This document shows, in pieces, positions 26,203-34,564 of a stretch of 64,000 bases of DNA. Each line of letters begins with the position of its first letter. The first letter of the stretch is position 1. Location of the stretch: positions 1-64,000 of the forward strand of contig CAZCJL010000025.1 of the NCBI GenBank assembly GCA_964498785.1. The letters are read 5' to 3'. The notes beneath the pieces are model-generated. The model worked only from the letters and a program-made list of their open reading frames with translations, was not told the DNA's origin and searched no databases. Origin of the DNA: Mariaggregatimicrobium sp964498785 (GTDB lineage Bacteria; Zhuqueibacterota; Zhuqueibacteria; Thermofontimicrobiales; Thiofontviventaceae). The translations under genes and the position numbers were made by a program.

Positions 26203-27708
26203 TTAAAAGGCTACTGTATAACCGACGAGCAGTCTATCCAGCGTTTCTAACACATAATTTGTATTACTGAAATACGAATCATAATATTTCATGCGCCGAA
26301 TTTCGTATGCCACATCAAACCAGCCATACAGGGCTTTAACACTCACGCCCACTGTGAAGCTTTCTGAAGAAGGACCACGGTCTTTGATAGCTGCGCCATC
26401 CGGAACAAACACTTCAGGCAGATTACGGTAACCACCGAGCAGCGACAGCCAATCCCAGGGTTTATATTCCATCCCGACTCCTATCAGTAACTGATCGGCC
26501 CAGCCTCTATGGGTAGTATCGTTATTGGCAAACACGAATTCAGCTTGACTATAATCAGTGTTCTGCAGATCAACGGCAATCCGGAACTGTTTGACAGGTA
26601 AAAAACTAACGCCAATGGCGTATGAAAAGGGAATTCTCATTTCATCTTCGCCTGAGGCATTTTCTGTACTTGAGTTCGGTGGATCAGATGTAATTGTCTC
26701 ATAACTCCATTCCCGTTTACAGGTATAGGGCGGTGTAATTTTCAATCCAAGGCTTAAATGTTCGAGCTCAATAATAGTCCCGATATTAAATGATAGTGCG
26801 CTGAACTTTGAACTACCTGTTACGTGTGTATTTAATGTATCATAAGAGAATCGAAATACATTTGCATTAACGAGGTCAAAATAACCAATCCGTCCAAGCA
26901 CCTGCATATCATCAGTTTCGCCTGCGGTTCTCGTAAAGCCCAATCCCAATTTGATATGCCTGGTCAAATCCACAGCCACAGCTGATCTAAAATTCCAGAT
27001 CGTTCCGGTTCGTTCCCGTTCATAATCCGACCAATACATCCGCAAACTGTCATCCGGACTTGTAATCCGGTCTACGATCCCTTCATACGGCGTATAGCCA
27101 AAATGAGGCACTAAGTGCGTATGATTCCGGTCATAATCCAGCACCTGATTTCGTTTGTTATATGCTGCTGACGCAACAAACGATTTTCCTGACACGTTGA
27201 ACGGAACGGCAATAGCAAAATTATCAAACAGTGATTCATTTTTTTCTTTCTGCCAGTCAGCCGCCTTTTCACTGTAATAATCTTCCCCTAACAGCGGATC
27301 ATTCACTGTGTAATTCGTATCATTTTTGAAGACTTCATAATCGTACAAACCGTTATTGGCAGGATCCGGCACATAAAGTCCATCCAGAATAAATGACACC
27401 GTTACAAACTGCCGAAACGGGCGGTAAACTTGATTTTCCCGCCACATTTTATGATAGGAATTTGCCTGAAACGAAATCTGTATTTGTTCTGCACCGACTA
27501 AGCCCGCAGGATTCCAGAAAATAGACTGCACACCACCAGTGACTGCTGTGTAGGCGCCGCCCATCGCCAGGGCTTTCACACCATTCCCGTCTGGTACGCC
27601 TAAGCCCTGGAACGCCAGATTGTCCCCACGATGCTGAGCAAATAACATTGCAGAAAAGCATGATATTAAAATTATTTGAATTAATATTGTTCTGATCACT
27701 TTTATCAT
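26203..27708 (-). CDS. FadL/OmpP1-like outer-membrane barrel (module 1)
   Basis: A 501-aa protein with signal peptide ending '…AMLFAQ', N-terminal 'HRGDNLAFQGLGVPDGNGVK' and 'SIFWNPAGL', and a C-terminal aromatic ('VGYTVAF') as expected for an outer-membrane barrel. The NPAGL motif after a glycine-rich N-terminus is the FadL/OmpP1 superfamily signature. 'YYSEKAADWQ', 'WRENQVYRPF' and 'VFVPDGAAIKDRGP' recur nearly unchanged in the paralogue at 57141, so the pair form their own subfamily. A good AAGGAG site precedes the ATG. Possible roles: passive channel for oligosaccharides, or a T9SS accessory; neither is shown. Confidence 0.75.
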   Translation of the reverse strand: MIKVIRTILIQIILISCFSAMLFAQHRGDNLAFQGLGVPDGNGVKALAMGGAYTAVTGGVQSIFWNPAGLVGAEQIQISFQANSYHKMWRENQVYRPFRQFVTVSFILDGLYVPDPANNGLYDYEVFKNDTNYTVNDPLLGEDYYSEKAADWQKEKNESLFDNFAIAVPFNVSGKSFVASAAYNKRNQVLDYDRNHTHLVPHFGYTPYEGIVDRITSPDDSLRMYWSDYERERTGTIWNFRSAVAVDLTRHIKLGLGFTRTAGETDDMQVLGRIGYFDLVNANVFRFSYDTLNTHVTGSSKFSALSFNIGTIIELEHLSLGLKITPPYTCKREWSYETITSDPPNSSTENASGEDEMRIPFSYAIGVSFLPVKQFRIAVDLQNTDYSQAEFVFANNDTTHRGWADQLLIGVGMEYKPWDWLSLLGGYRNLPEVFVPDGAAIKDRGPSSESFTVGVSVKALYGWFDVAYEIRRMKYYDSYFSNTNYVLETLDRLLVGYTVAF

Positions 27709-27771
27709 GATAAGACTCCTTGATTAACCTTCAGTGCATTTCATTCAACAATTAGAAATGAAATCCAAGGC

Positions 27772-28770
27772 TTATTTTTTCATAAATCCAATTGAAAAGC
27801 GATGCACAGCATCTAATGACTCGCCAAAATCACAATACGAATAATCAATTCGGGTATTAAAAATGTTGAAGCCAAAGCCAAGGGCTAAACCTTCTTCATC
27901 GTAGTTCAATTTATAGCCACCGCGCAGGAATAACATATCACGCAAAGCGTATTCAGCACCTATATGATATTGCTGGCCATAATCCCTGGCTTCTACCATA
28001 TCATAAGCGAGCAGCAGTTTATGATCCTCTGCGGTCAGGAAGAACGAATTTTCCGGTGATATCAGATAACCGGAAACGCCAATTGTTAATGTCTGTGGCA
28101 ACGGATAACTTTCACCATCTTCTAAAAATTTAATTTCGGGTCCAAAATTTCTGATGGAAGATGCAAGTTCAAGTGATCGAAAGCCGGTACGATATGTAAA
28201 CCCACCGTCAAAAATGATCGCGGTTGCAGCGTATGCCACCAGGTCTTCCCGTGCATATTTTGCAGTTGCGCCAAACGCGAACTTATCAGTTAATTCGCGG
28301 GCAAAGGAGACGCCGAATACCTGGGCGGCCGGACTGATTGTACGACCTGTTAGTCCGGGATTATAAATGCCCGTGGTTTCATTACGATAGAGATGATCAA
28401 CCCGTGTTTCCTGAATATCACCAATATTTATAATCATCCCCATTAGACCAACAGTACCAATACCGGGAAAGGTATAAGCGAACGAGAGCGATTGGTGATT
28501 CATATCCAGCAACCAATCCAGATATGACACAGAAACATCGAATTTTGACACTTTAGCGAGGGCTGCCGGATTCCAAAAAATGGCTTCTGAATTGTTAACA
28601 ACTGCTGTATACGCCTCCCCCATTGCTGTAGACCGGGCATCCGGCATGACCTTTAAAAACTGGAAAGAAGTTGTTCCAACCTTGTGGATCCCCTCACCCT
28701 GGCTAAAACCATCGACACTCATCAACATTATCAAAAAAATGAAAATGAATATTTTTTGACTAATCTTCAT
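27772..28770 (-). CDS. PorV/PorQ-like outer-membrane protein (module 1)
   Basis: A 332-aa protein with signal peptide '…MLMSVDGFSQ' and the family start 'KVGTTSFQFLKVMPDARSTAMGEAYTA' and 'AIFWNPAAL'. 'QVFGVSFARELTDKFAFGATAKYAREDL' and the end 'SLDAVHRFSIGFMKK' are typical of the PorV/UPF0164-like barrels of FCB bacteria. PorV in Porphyromonas is the T9SS shuttle that carries cargo with C-terminal sorting domains to the surface. Encoded 63 bp upstream of the FadL-like gene and 75 bp downstream of the surface protein gene. It could be a shuttle dedicated to this locus; that is inference. Confidence 0.8.
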   Translation of the reverse strand: MKISQKIFIFIFLIMLMSVDGFSQGEGIHKVGTTSFQFLKVMPDARSTAMGEAYTAVVNNSEAIFWNPAALAKVSKFDVSVSYLDWLLDMNHQSLSFAYTFPGIGTVGLMGMIINIGDIQETRVDHLYRNETTGIYNPGLTGRTISPAAQVFGVSFARELTDKFAFGATAKYAREDLVAYAATAIIFDGGFTYRTGFRSLELASSIRNFGPEIKFLEDGESYPLPQTLTIGVSGYLISPENSFFLTAEDHKLLLAYDMVEARDYGQQYHIGAEYALRDMLFLRGGYKLNYDEEGLALGFGFNIFNTRIDYSYCDFGESLDAVHRFSIGFMKK

Positions 28771-28845
28771 GTTTTTATGCCCTTATTTAAGATTTATTTT
28801 CAAATCTCACTCTTTAATGCTATTCTGTAACCAAATGAATATTTG

Positions 28846-31155
28846 TTATTTAATAACAATCATTTTTCCTGTTGTTCTTTCACCTTCGGGAGTTTCCACA
28901 ACATACACATAAACACCGGAGGCGATATCCTGACGGTTGCGGGTTACCTGAAACCAAGCAGTGGAAAATTTGTCCGCATCGTGATCGATTTTTTCAACTA
29001 GCTGACCGGCATAAGAATATATCTTTATGGTACACTTTTCAGGCAATCCATAAAATCCAATCGCGTCTTCCATACCGATCCCTTCTAATCCGGATTTGCT
29101 GATAAATGGATTGGGAACAGCATGGACATCTGTAAGCTTTTCTTTCGCAGCGACATTTTTTGTATGGAATGTAATATTCGATTTCCCGCTCTCTCGGCCC
29201 TGATCGTCGACCGATGTAATCGTATAATATCTTGAATCACCCAATCTGAAATTCTCATCATCATCCGTATAGAGGTATAATCCGTCACTATTTACTTCAC
29301 CGGTATCAAAGGATTTCAGCAACGTCCACGGCCCCATTCCGGAATTACTTCGGTACAGATTATAGCCAACAATTGTTCCGGTAAGCCGCGGATGGGCAAA
29401 GTCTTCAGCCGTACGGTTCCAGAGGATATCAATCGTTGCCTTCGGAGTATTCCTCACAATTATTACTGGCGCCGGAATGGCCACTGGTATTTTATATTTA
29501 TCAGGATTTTGCGAAGGAAGGGGATTTATTTCCGGCCACATGACTCCTTTCGCCGGCCCTTGCCTGGTGGTATCAAACTCAATGGTTTTGCCTAAATACG
29601 CCTCAAAAGCTTTATGCGCAACCTGGTTGACCGTGATGACGTCCGAGTTGATATAATCGGGATAGCCGTAATCGTCAAGATAGTGTTCAGTCATTGTCTG
29701 ACCATCGATAACGACTTTTTTATTCCATGAGGGCGCGGCAGTGTACGGTTCTTTGGTCATGAATTTTTTTTCACTGGCTCCGTAGCCGACAACTTCTGCA
29801 ACAGAAAATTCAATTTTATCGCCCAATTCAAGCGTGTAGGGGCCAAAACCTGTTACCAAGTTGCAGCCATTATAAGCTGATGTGTTGGTGGTTTTCGCTC
29901 TGCCCAACCATTCGTATCCTTCCGGCGGCCCAAATCCATATTTATCCGGAGCACCATATAGGTCAATAAAGCCTTCAGTCCAGCGCCCACCCCATCGTTC
30001 CCGAACTGTGGTGCACCTGTCCATAATTTTAGAAGATCGTGTATTACCGGTTTGCTGGCCTAAGTTCCAGGGTTGTAGTACATGCTTGTTTTCATCCAGT
30101 TCATAGATCTGGTTATTTTCATCTTTGCCCATATAATTGACTTTTCGAGATTCATTTAATTCGGGATTATCCGGATCAACAATTGCCAAATGGGTCGTAT
30201 CATATTTCAGAATACAGTAACCGGGCGCTTGCGGACTGAGCAGCCCGCCGCCATTCAAACCTGTTTCTGAAAACAATCTGAAGAAATCTTTATTCGGATC
30301 CGGATGAGCAGCTAAATAGCCGGTAGCCTCATCATTGGCGCCGGTTCGTAATGCTAGTGGAAAATACAACCAGTAGTCATAATCGTAAAAACTCATGTGA
30401 TCCGCCCGGTTAAAGGCATCATATTTCCAGGAGCCATAATTTCGTTGTAATCCTAACATGGATGGCGCAAACGTATATTGAAACTGTATCAACACATCGA
30501 CCAATGTTGTATCCCGTTCGATTGTTTGGGGACGCCCGTTGGTATCTCCGGTATATTCAAATTCATATTCGTAAATGATCAAATCGTCAAAGTCAGGATA
30601 ACTCCATGCTCGGGATGTACGGGTCACCGTAATTCCTACCGGAGTTGCCCATTTAGCGATAATTATTTCTTCTGCTTCATCGGGATTGTAATCGGGATTC
30701 AACATGCCACGTCCATTAGGTCCGGCAATAATTGGGAAATTTTCGATTTCTTCAATCGATAGCGGGAAACTCCAGATTCCCATCGGAAGTTCAGGTGTAT
30801 CTGTTCCGACACCACCACAGAGTGCAAACAACCGGTTTTCCCACCCGGGCCGACCTTTGACATTGGCGGAGACATAAACACCACCGCCGATCATATTGTG
30901 CTGTCCCGGGTATTCAATACCATCGATCACTGTCCGTGATCGGGATGGCCATTCCATTAACGGTACGTCTGTTTGCTCTCCTGCCTGACCGTACTGATAG
31001 GGCCTGGCAATCGTGCCGGTATTGAAAACTGTCTGATGTAGCATGCCCCTGTCATGGATTCGGTATTCTCTCAATTGTGGATAAACCATATTTGAAAATA
31101 CGAGGAGGAATGCTACCAAATATAAGAATATTTCCAATTTATTAAGATTTTTCAT
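28846..31155 (-). CDS. large surface protein of unknown function with C-terminal sorting-like domain (module 1)
   Basis: A 769-aa protein with signal peptide '…FSNMVYPQ'. Shared landmarks with the paralogue at 59715 are 'HDRGMLH.TV.NTG', 'PLMEWPSRS', 'LNPDYNPDEAEE', 'WATPVG.TVTRTSR', 'GFGPYTLELGDKIEFSVAEVVGYGA' and a fibronectin-III-like stretch at ~570-670 ('GYNLYRSNSGMGPWTLL'). The C-terminus ('VPNPFI…', 'ASGVYVYVVETPEGERTTGKMIVIK') looks like a T9SS or FlgD-type sorting domain. It sits 44 bp after the TBDR gene, exactly where a SusD gene sits in Bacteroidota, but it has none of the SusD helical-repeat or lipobox character. GGAGG precedes the ATG. A surface glycan-binding partner of the TBDR is a reasonable guess. 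Confidence 0.6.
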   Translation of the reverse strand: MKNLNKLEIFLYLVAFLLVFSNMVYPQLREYRIHDRGMLHQTVFNTGTIARPYQYGQAGEQTDVPLMEWPSRSRTVIDGIEYPGQHNMIGGGVYVSANVKGRPGWENRLFALCGGVGTDTPELPMGIWSFPLSIEEIENFPIIAGPNGRGMLNPDYNPDEAEEIIIAKWATPVGITVTRTSRAWSYPDFDDLIIYEYEFEYTGDTNGRPQTIERDTTLVDVLIQFQYTFAPSMLGLQRNYGSWKYDAFNRADHMSFYDYDYWLYFPLALRTGANDEATGYLAAHPDPNKDFFRLFSETGLNGGGLLSPQAPGYCILKYDTTHLAIVDPDNPELNESRKVNYMGKDENNQIYELDENKHVLQPWNLGQQTGNTRSSKIMDRCTTVRERWGGRWTEGFIDLYGAPDKYGFGPPEGYEWLGRAKTTNTSAYNGCNLVTGFGPYTLELGDKIEFSVAEVVGYGASEKKFMTKEPYTAAPSWNKKVVIDGQTMTEHYLDDYGYPDYINSDVITVNQVAHKAFEAYLGKTIEFDTTRQGPAKGVMWPEINPLPSQNPDKYKIPVAIPAPVIIVRNTPKATIDILWNRTAEDFAHPRLTGTIVGYNLYRSNSGMGPWTLLKSFDTGEVNSDGLYLYTDDDENFRLGDSRYYTITSVDDQGRESGKSNITFHTKNVAAKEKLTDVHAVPNPFISKSGLEGIGMEDAIGFYGLPEKCTIKIYSYAGQLVEKIDHDADKFSTAWFQVTRNRQDIASGVYVYVVETPEGERTTGKMIVIK

Positions 31156-31199
31156 CTATTAAATACCTCCGGTATTGTGTTTGTCAAGTATGAAAAAAA

Positions 31200-34094
31200 T
31201 TAGAATTCAAATGAAACACCAAATCGATACGACCTTGGAGCATTGGTTAGTAAATAAGCTTGCAGGTTTGTTACGTATGGAGCATATTCGGTTTCAGTCA
31301 TAACACGCTTTTCATCAGCCGGGAGATCAGCTCCGTCTTCCATATACCGCCCGCGGTACAGATTTTCAAGTTCTTCGGAAAAGGTTCTGTTATAGTGCCA
31401 TATTTTCTGATTTAAGACATTGTATACCTCAATATATGATGTAACTGTTGTACGGCCTTTTATAAATTCTTTTTCCAGCCTGAGCGTCAAATGTTGCTCA
31501 TTCGGTGTGCGCTGATTGAATCTCAAAGCCTGGCCGGACATGTCCCATGTAAACGGGCGCCCGGAAAGAAAACGGTACGTTCCACTGAGGCTTACATTAG
31601 CGAGTGGATGAAAATTCAAAAATTCGAATCCAGCTTGTGATGATGTTTTAAATCCCAGGTTCACGACAAATTTATGTAAGCGGTTGTAATCCAGACAAAT
31701 ATCTTTAGGATCACGTAAATTGTCTTTTTCAGGCTGGCCCTCATAATGAGCCACTTGATCTGCAGCGCCAGTGGGACTGCTTGACTTGCCCGTCGCTGAC
31801 TCCCAATTATAGCGCATGCTGCCGCGAATGAAGCCGTAATTTTTATCAAGGCTGATGTGAAAGCCTTTTATATTTGCGTATTCACGGTTATCATAAGAGT
31901 TATACGTAAAGCCATCTTTGTCAACATATTGTGCTTGCTGAATCAAGTTTGTAACGTTTTTATAATAGGCGCTTAAATCAAGATAAAGCTCAAACGGAAG
32001 CAACCTGACTACGCCCATATCATAAGAAATTGTTTTTTCGGGTTTCAATTCCGCATTGCCCATTTGGTCGAAGTCCGGGATAGATTCTTTTTTATAACGG
32101 CTTACAAAAATATACTGGAACGGTGGCCGTTGAGTAAAGACACCATAATTTAAGTGAAGCACGGTTTTGTCTGAAACCGGGAATGAAAAACCGATTCGGG
32201 GTTGGAAAACCGACTCCAATTCAGTTTTCTTTTTGGCTGCTTTATCGGCATCATAAAACCCACCGGCATCCGGATCCGTCGGATCGAAATTCTGGTTCTT
32301 ATAAGGTGAGAATCGGTTGGCAAAATATTCTGTGTTGAAATTATAGAAATCATAGCGCAATCCGATATTTGCGATAAAGCCTTCGTATTCCATTTTATCC
32401 TGCACATAAATCGCACCTTCAAACGGAAATACATGATAATTCTGCCATCGTTCGTTTCTTACATTTGTCATGGAATTTTTTTGATCCACACGCATATCAT
32501 AATAGCTGAATTGAAATCCGGATTTTACAAGATTTCGATGATCAATCTGTGAAGTAATATTACCAGTGAGGTTCAGTGTTCGTGTTTCACTTTCCCCAAC
32601 AGTCGTTGAAAGTCTTCCCCCAGCATGCCCGGAGGGCGATTTGGAAAATCGCCAGTTTGAAGTTGAATTATAATCATCCGCATATTGCCCCGGTTGTAAC
32701 ACTTCCACATGTTCATTTCCGACAGTCCACAACTGGTTTACTTTAATATCCATGAATGTCGCCGGATTAAACACGTGGTTCCAGGTGACGCCGAATTGTT
32801 GAATGGTTTCGGTTTCTTTCGGAACACTCACCACTGTTTCAAACCACCGGTAAAAGTTGCTTGTAATATCATTCTCAAAATTGGAATTATAATTGAAGTT
32901 AATTTTAAATTTATTATTTTGATTCATGCGGTAAACAAGATTGCTCATTATCTGAATATCTCTGTCACGGAGTGGTGTGGGGATAATCGGCTGATTATCT
33001 TGAAAACGGGTGGCGATAAATAAGCTGGTATTTTTTGAAATCGGGCCACCGGTTGAAAATTCAGTTCGAAAATCCGGAGAGGCGTAATCGAGCCCGGTCT
33101 GTCTGACCAATTGCAGCCAGAGCACTCGGACAAGTGATGCCGTGCGTAATGTGTCTTCCCGTGTCGGGGGTGGCGGTATCGGCCAGCCGATTTCTTGTTT
33201 TGGGACATAATCAGCAAAGCCAATTGTGGAAAAGTCATGGAGCGGATCGCCGTTCGTCGGATCGATACCATCAACCCATTCTTCCGGATTGAATAATATA
33301 TCATAAAATTGATTGATTTCTTTTGAATACGCGCCATCGCCCCACGTTTTATAACGGGAATTGGTCGATGAAAATTCCAGTTTGGTTTTCCAGTTCGAGC
33401 CGCCCTCTTTGGTCACCATATTAATAACACCTGATTGCACATTTCCGTATTCAGCAGAGAAACCGCTGGTATACACTTCAACCTGTTCCAGGCCAATCGT
33501 GATCGGCTCAAATGTCTGTGAACCGGTCAACGGATTCATGATTTTTGCGCCACCGACGAGGTAAATCGCCTCCCCGCTACGTCCTCCACGGAAATGACCA
33601 CCATCCACATCAGCTTGAAGATTGATAATATCGCCGACATCAGTAATGCCTGGCAGGCTTTCCACCTGGCCTATATTATATGTCTTTTTCGTTGCTGTTA
33701 TATCCGGTTCCACTCGATCCGGTCGATACGCTATCACAGTCACTTCTTTGCCGGATACTGCTTCCATGCTCAATTCATATCTAACATACGTTGTTTTATC
33801 AACCAGCACTTGAACACTTGTTTTTACTTGGGTTTTATAACCCATGAAACTGGCTCGCAATTCATACGTACCCGGAGGAATATTAATAATAAAATATTCA
33901 CCATTTAGATTTGCTGCTGTGCCCAAAATTGTACCAGAAATTTGAATATTAGCGCCAACTAATGGTTCGCCGGATTCTTTATCTACAACTTTTCCAGCAA
34001 TCTTTCCGGTTTCACCAGCAAATAAAATGAAGGTTGGTAGAAACAAAAAAAGTACAATCCATACAGAATGTACTTTCCAGTGCTTTTTTTTCAT
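31200..34094 (-). CDS. TonB-dependent receptor (SusC-like, no SusD; module 1)
   Basis: A 964-aa outer-membrane receptor. Signal peptide, then a carboxypeptidase-regulatory-like beta-sandwich (~28-115: 'GKVVDKESGEPLVGANIQI', 'LNGEYFIINIPPGTYELRAS'), a plug domain (~125-240: 'DVGDIINLQADVDGG', 'HFRGGRSGEAIYLVGG', 'EYGNVQSGVINMVTKEG') and a ~700-residue barrel ending in Phe ('RFGVSFEF'). GGAGG lies 6 bp before the ATG. It heads the module and is divergent from a membrane regulator. Three TTAAC/GTTAA palindromes lie in the shared upstream region. By family it imports oligosaccharides or other large nutrients using TonB energy; the ligand is probably an oligouronide by context. Confidence 0.88.
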   Translation of the reverse strand: MKKKHWKVHSVWIVLFLFLPTFILFAGETGKIAGKVVDKESGEPLVGANIQISGTILGTAANLNGEYFIINIPPGTYELRASFMGYKTQVKTSVQVLVDKTTYVRYELSMEAVSGKEVTVIAYRPDRVEPDITATKKTYNIGQVESLPGITDVGDIINLQADVDGGHFRGGRSGEAIYLVGGAKIMNPLTGSQTFEPITIGLEQVEVYTSGFSAEYGNVQSGVINMVTKEGGSNWKTKLEFSSTNSRYKTWGDGAYSKEINQFYDILFNPEEWVDGIDPTNGDPLHDFSTIGFADYVPKQEIGWPIPPPPTREDTLRTASLVRVLWLQLVRQTGLDYASPDFRTEFSTGGPISKNTSLFIATRFQDNQPIIPTPLRDRDIQIMSNLVYRMNQNNKFKINFNYNSNFENDITSNFYRWFETVVSVPKETETIQQFGVTWNHVFNPATFMDIKVNQLWTVGNEHVEVLQPGQYADDYNSTSNWRFSKSPSGHAGGRLSTTVGESETRTLNLTGNITSQIDHRNLVKSGFQFSYYDMRVDQKNSMTNVRNERWQNYHVFPFEGAIYVQDKMEYEGFIANIGLRYDFYNFNTEYFANRFSPYKNQNFDPTDPDAGGFYDADKAAKKKTELESVFQPRIGFSFPVSDKTVLHLNYGVFTQRPPFQYIFVSRYKKESIPDFDQMGNAELKPEKTISYDMGVVRLLPFELYLDLSAYYKNVTNLIQQAQYVDKDGFTYNSYDNREYANIKGFHISLDKNYGFIRGSMRYNWESATGKSSSPTGAADQVAHYEGQPEKDNLRDPKDICLDYNRLHKFVVNLGFKTSSQAGFEFLNFHPLANVSLSGTYRFLSGRPFTWDMSGQALRFNQRTPNEQHLTLRLEKEFIKGRTTVTSYIEVYNVLNQKIWHYNRTFSEELENLYRGRYMEDGADLPADEKRVMTETEYAPYVTNLQAYLLTNAPRSYRFGVSFEF

Positions 34095-34107
34095 TTAAGA
34101 CCTCCGC

Positions 34108-34122
34108 TTAACGAAAGGTTAA
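34108..34122. promoter_or_regulatory. palindromic site, widely spaced variant
   Basis: TTAAC (34108-34112) and GTTAA (34118-34122) separated by five bases, in the leader of the TBDR gene. It uses the same half-sites as the sites at 34208 and 37219 but with a different spacer. It overlaps the ribosome-binding region only distantly; it could be a secondary operator or chance. Confidence 0.3.
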
Positions 34123-34190
34123 TAACATTTTTCAATTTTGTAAATTTTGTAAATGAACATTAAAATAAAAAGCATATTTTTTCAATTTAT

Positions 34191-34218
34191 CAACGTAATA
34201 ACGGTTATTAACCGGTTA
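34191..34218. promoter_or_regulatory. candidate operator of the TBDR module (28-bp motif)
   Basis: The 28 bp contain two overlapping palindromes: TAATAACGGTTATTA (34196-34210) and TTAACCGGTTA (34208-34218). An almost identical block, including ACGGTTATTAAC, occurs at 37203-37230. Distance to the divergent minus-strand start is 97-124 bp here and 89-116 bp there, so it is positioned like an activator or operator site of the minus-strand gene. The rest of the 470-bp region 34095-34564 is very AT-rich with no gene. Confidence 0.6.
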
Positions 34219-34438
34219 TATTTTTATCTTTCATTACATCAGGTTATCGAATCATCTTTTCTTGATAAAATAAAGAGAATTTTGAATTCTCCCTATAACT
34301 TTAGCAGCGCTGCCAGTTAAAATGAATTTATGTTTAACTATATTGATCGTATCTGATATAAGTATGTCAAAATCAGGGCTACAATCGATTCCGATTTTCT
34401 TTTTAAATAACACAATAATAAACAATACTAAATCGTTA

Positions 34439-34450
34439 TTAACACGTTAA
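34439..34450. promoter_or_regulatory. candidate operator TTAACACGTTAA
   Basis: TTAAC-AC-GTTAA, preceded by CGTTAT so that GTTATTAAC is also present as at the other sites. It lies 49 bp upstream of the -35 box of the 34565 regulator; the equivalent site at 37219-37230 lies 54 bp upstream of the second regulator's -35 box. Confidence 0.55.
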
Positions 34451-34498
34451 TCATACTTTTTAAAATTAATAATATGGTATAGCTAATTAATTTTTAGC

Positions 34499-34527
34499 TT
34501 GCATTTTACTTCACCAAACTGTATATT
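34499..34527 (+). promoter_or_regulatory. sigma-70-like promoter of regulator 1
   Basis: TTGCAT (34499-34504), a 17-base spacer, then TATATT (34522-34527), 38 bp before the ATG of the regulator. The second regulator has exactly the same two hexamers with the same spacing at 37284-37312, which raises confidence in both. Confidence 0.6.
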
Positions 34528-34564
34528 TTCATGTTAATTTTTATTTCTTAATGAAGTAATTAGT

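Noticed and set aside
28843..28859. Palindrome TTGTTATTTAATAACAA as a further regulator site
   Set aside because: It overlaps the last codons of the 28846 gene, lacks the TTAAC-NN-GTTAA arrangement and is not upstream of a divergent start.
28846..31155. SusD homologue beside the TBDR
   Set aside because: No lipobox, no tetratricopeptide-like helical N-terminus and a beta-rich, fibronectin-like composition with a sorting tail.
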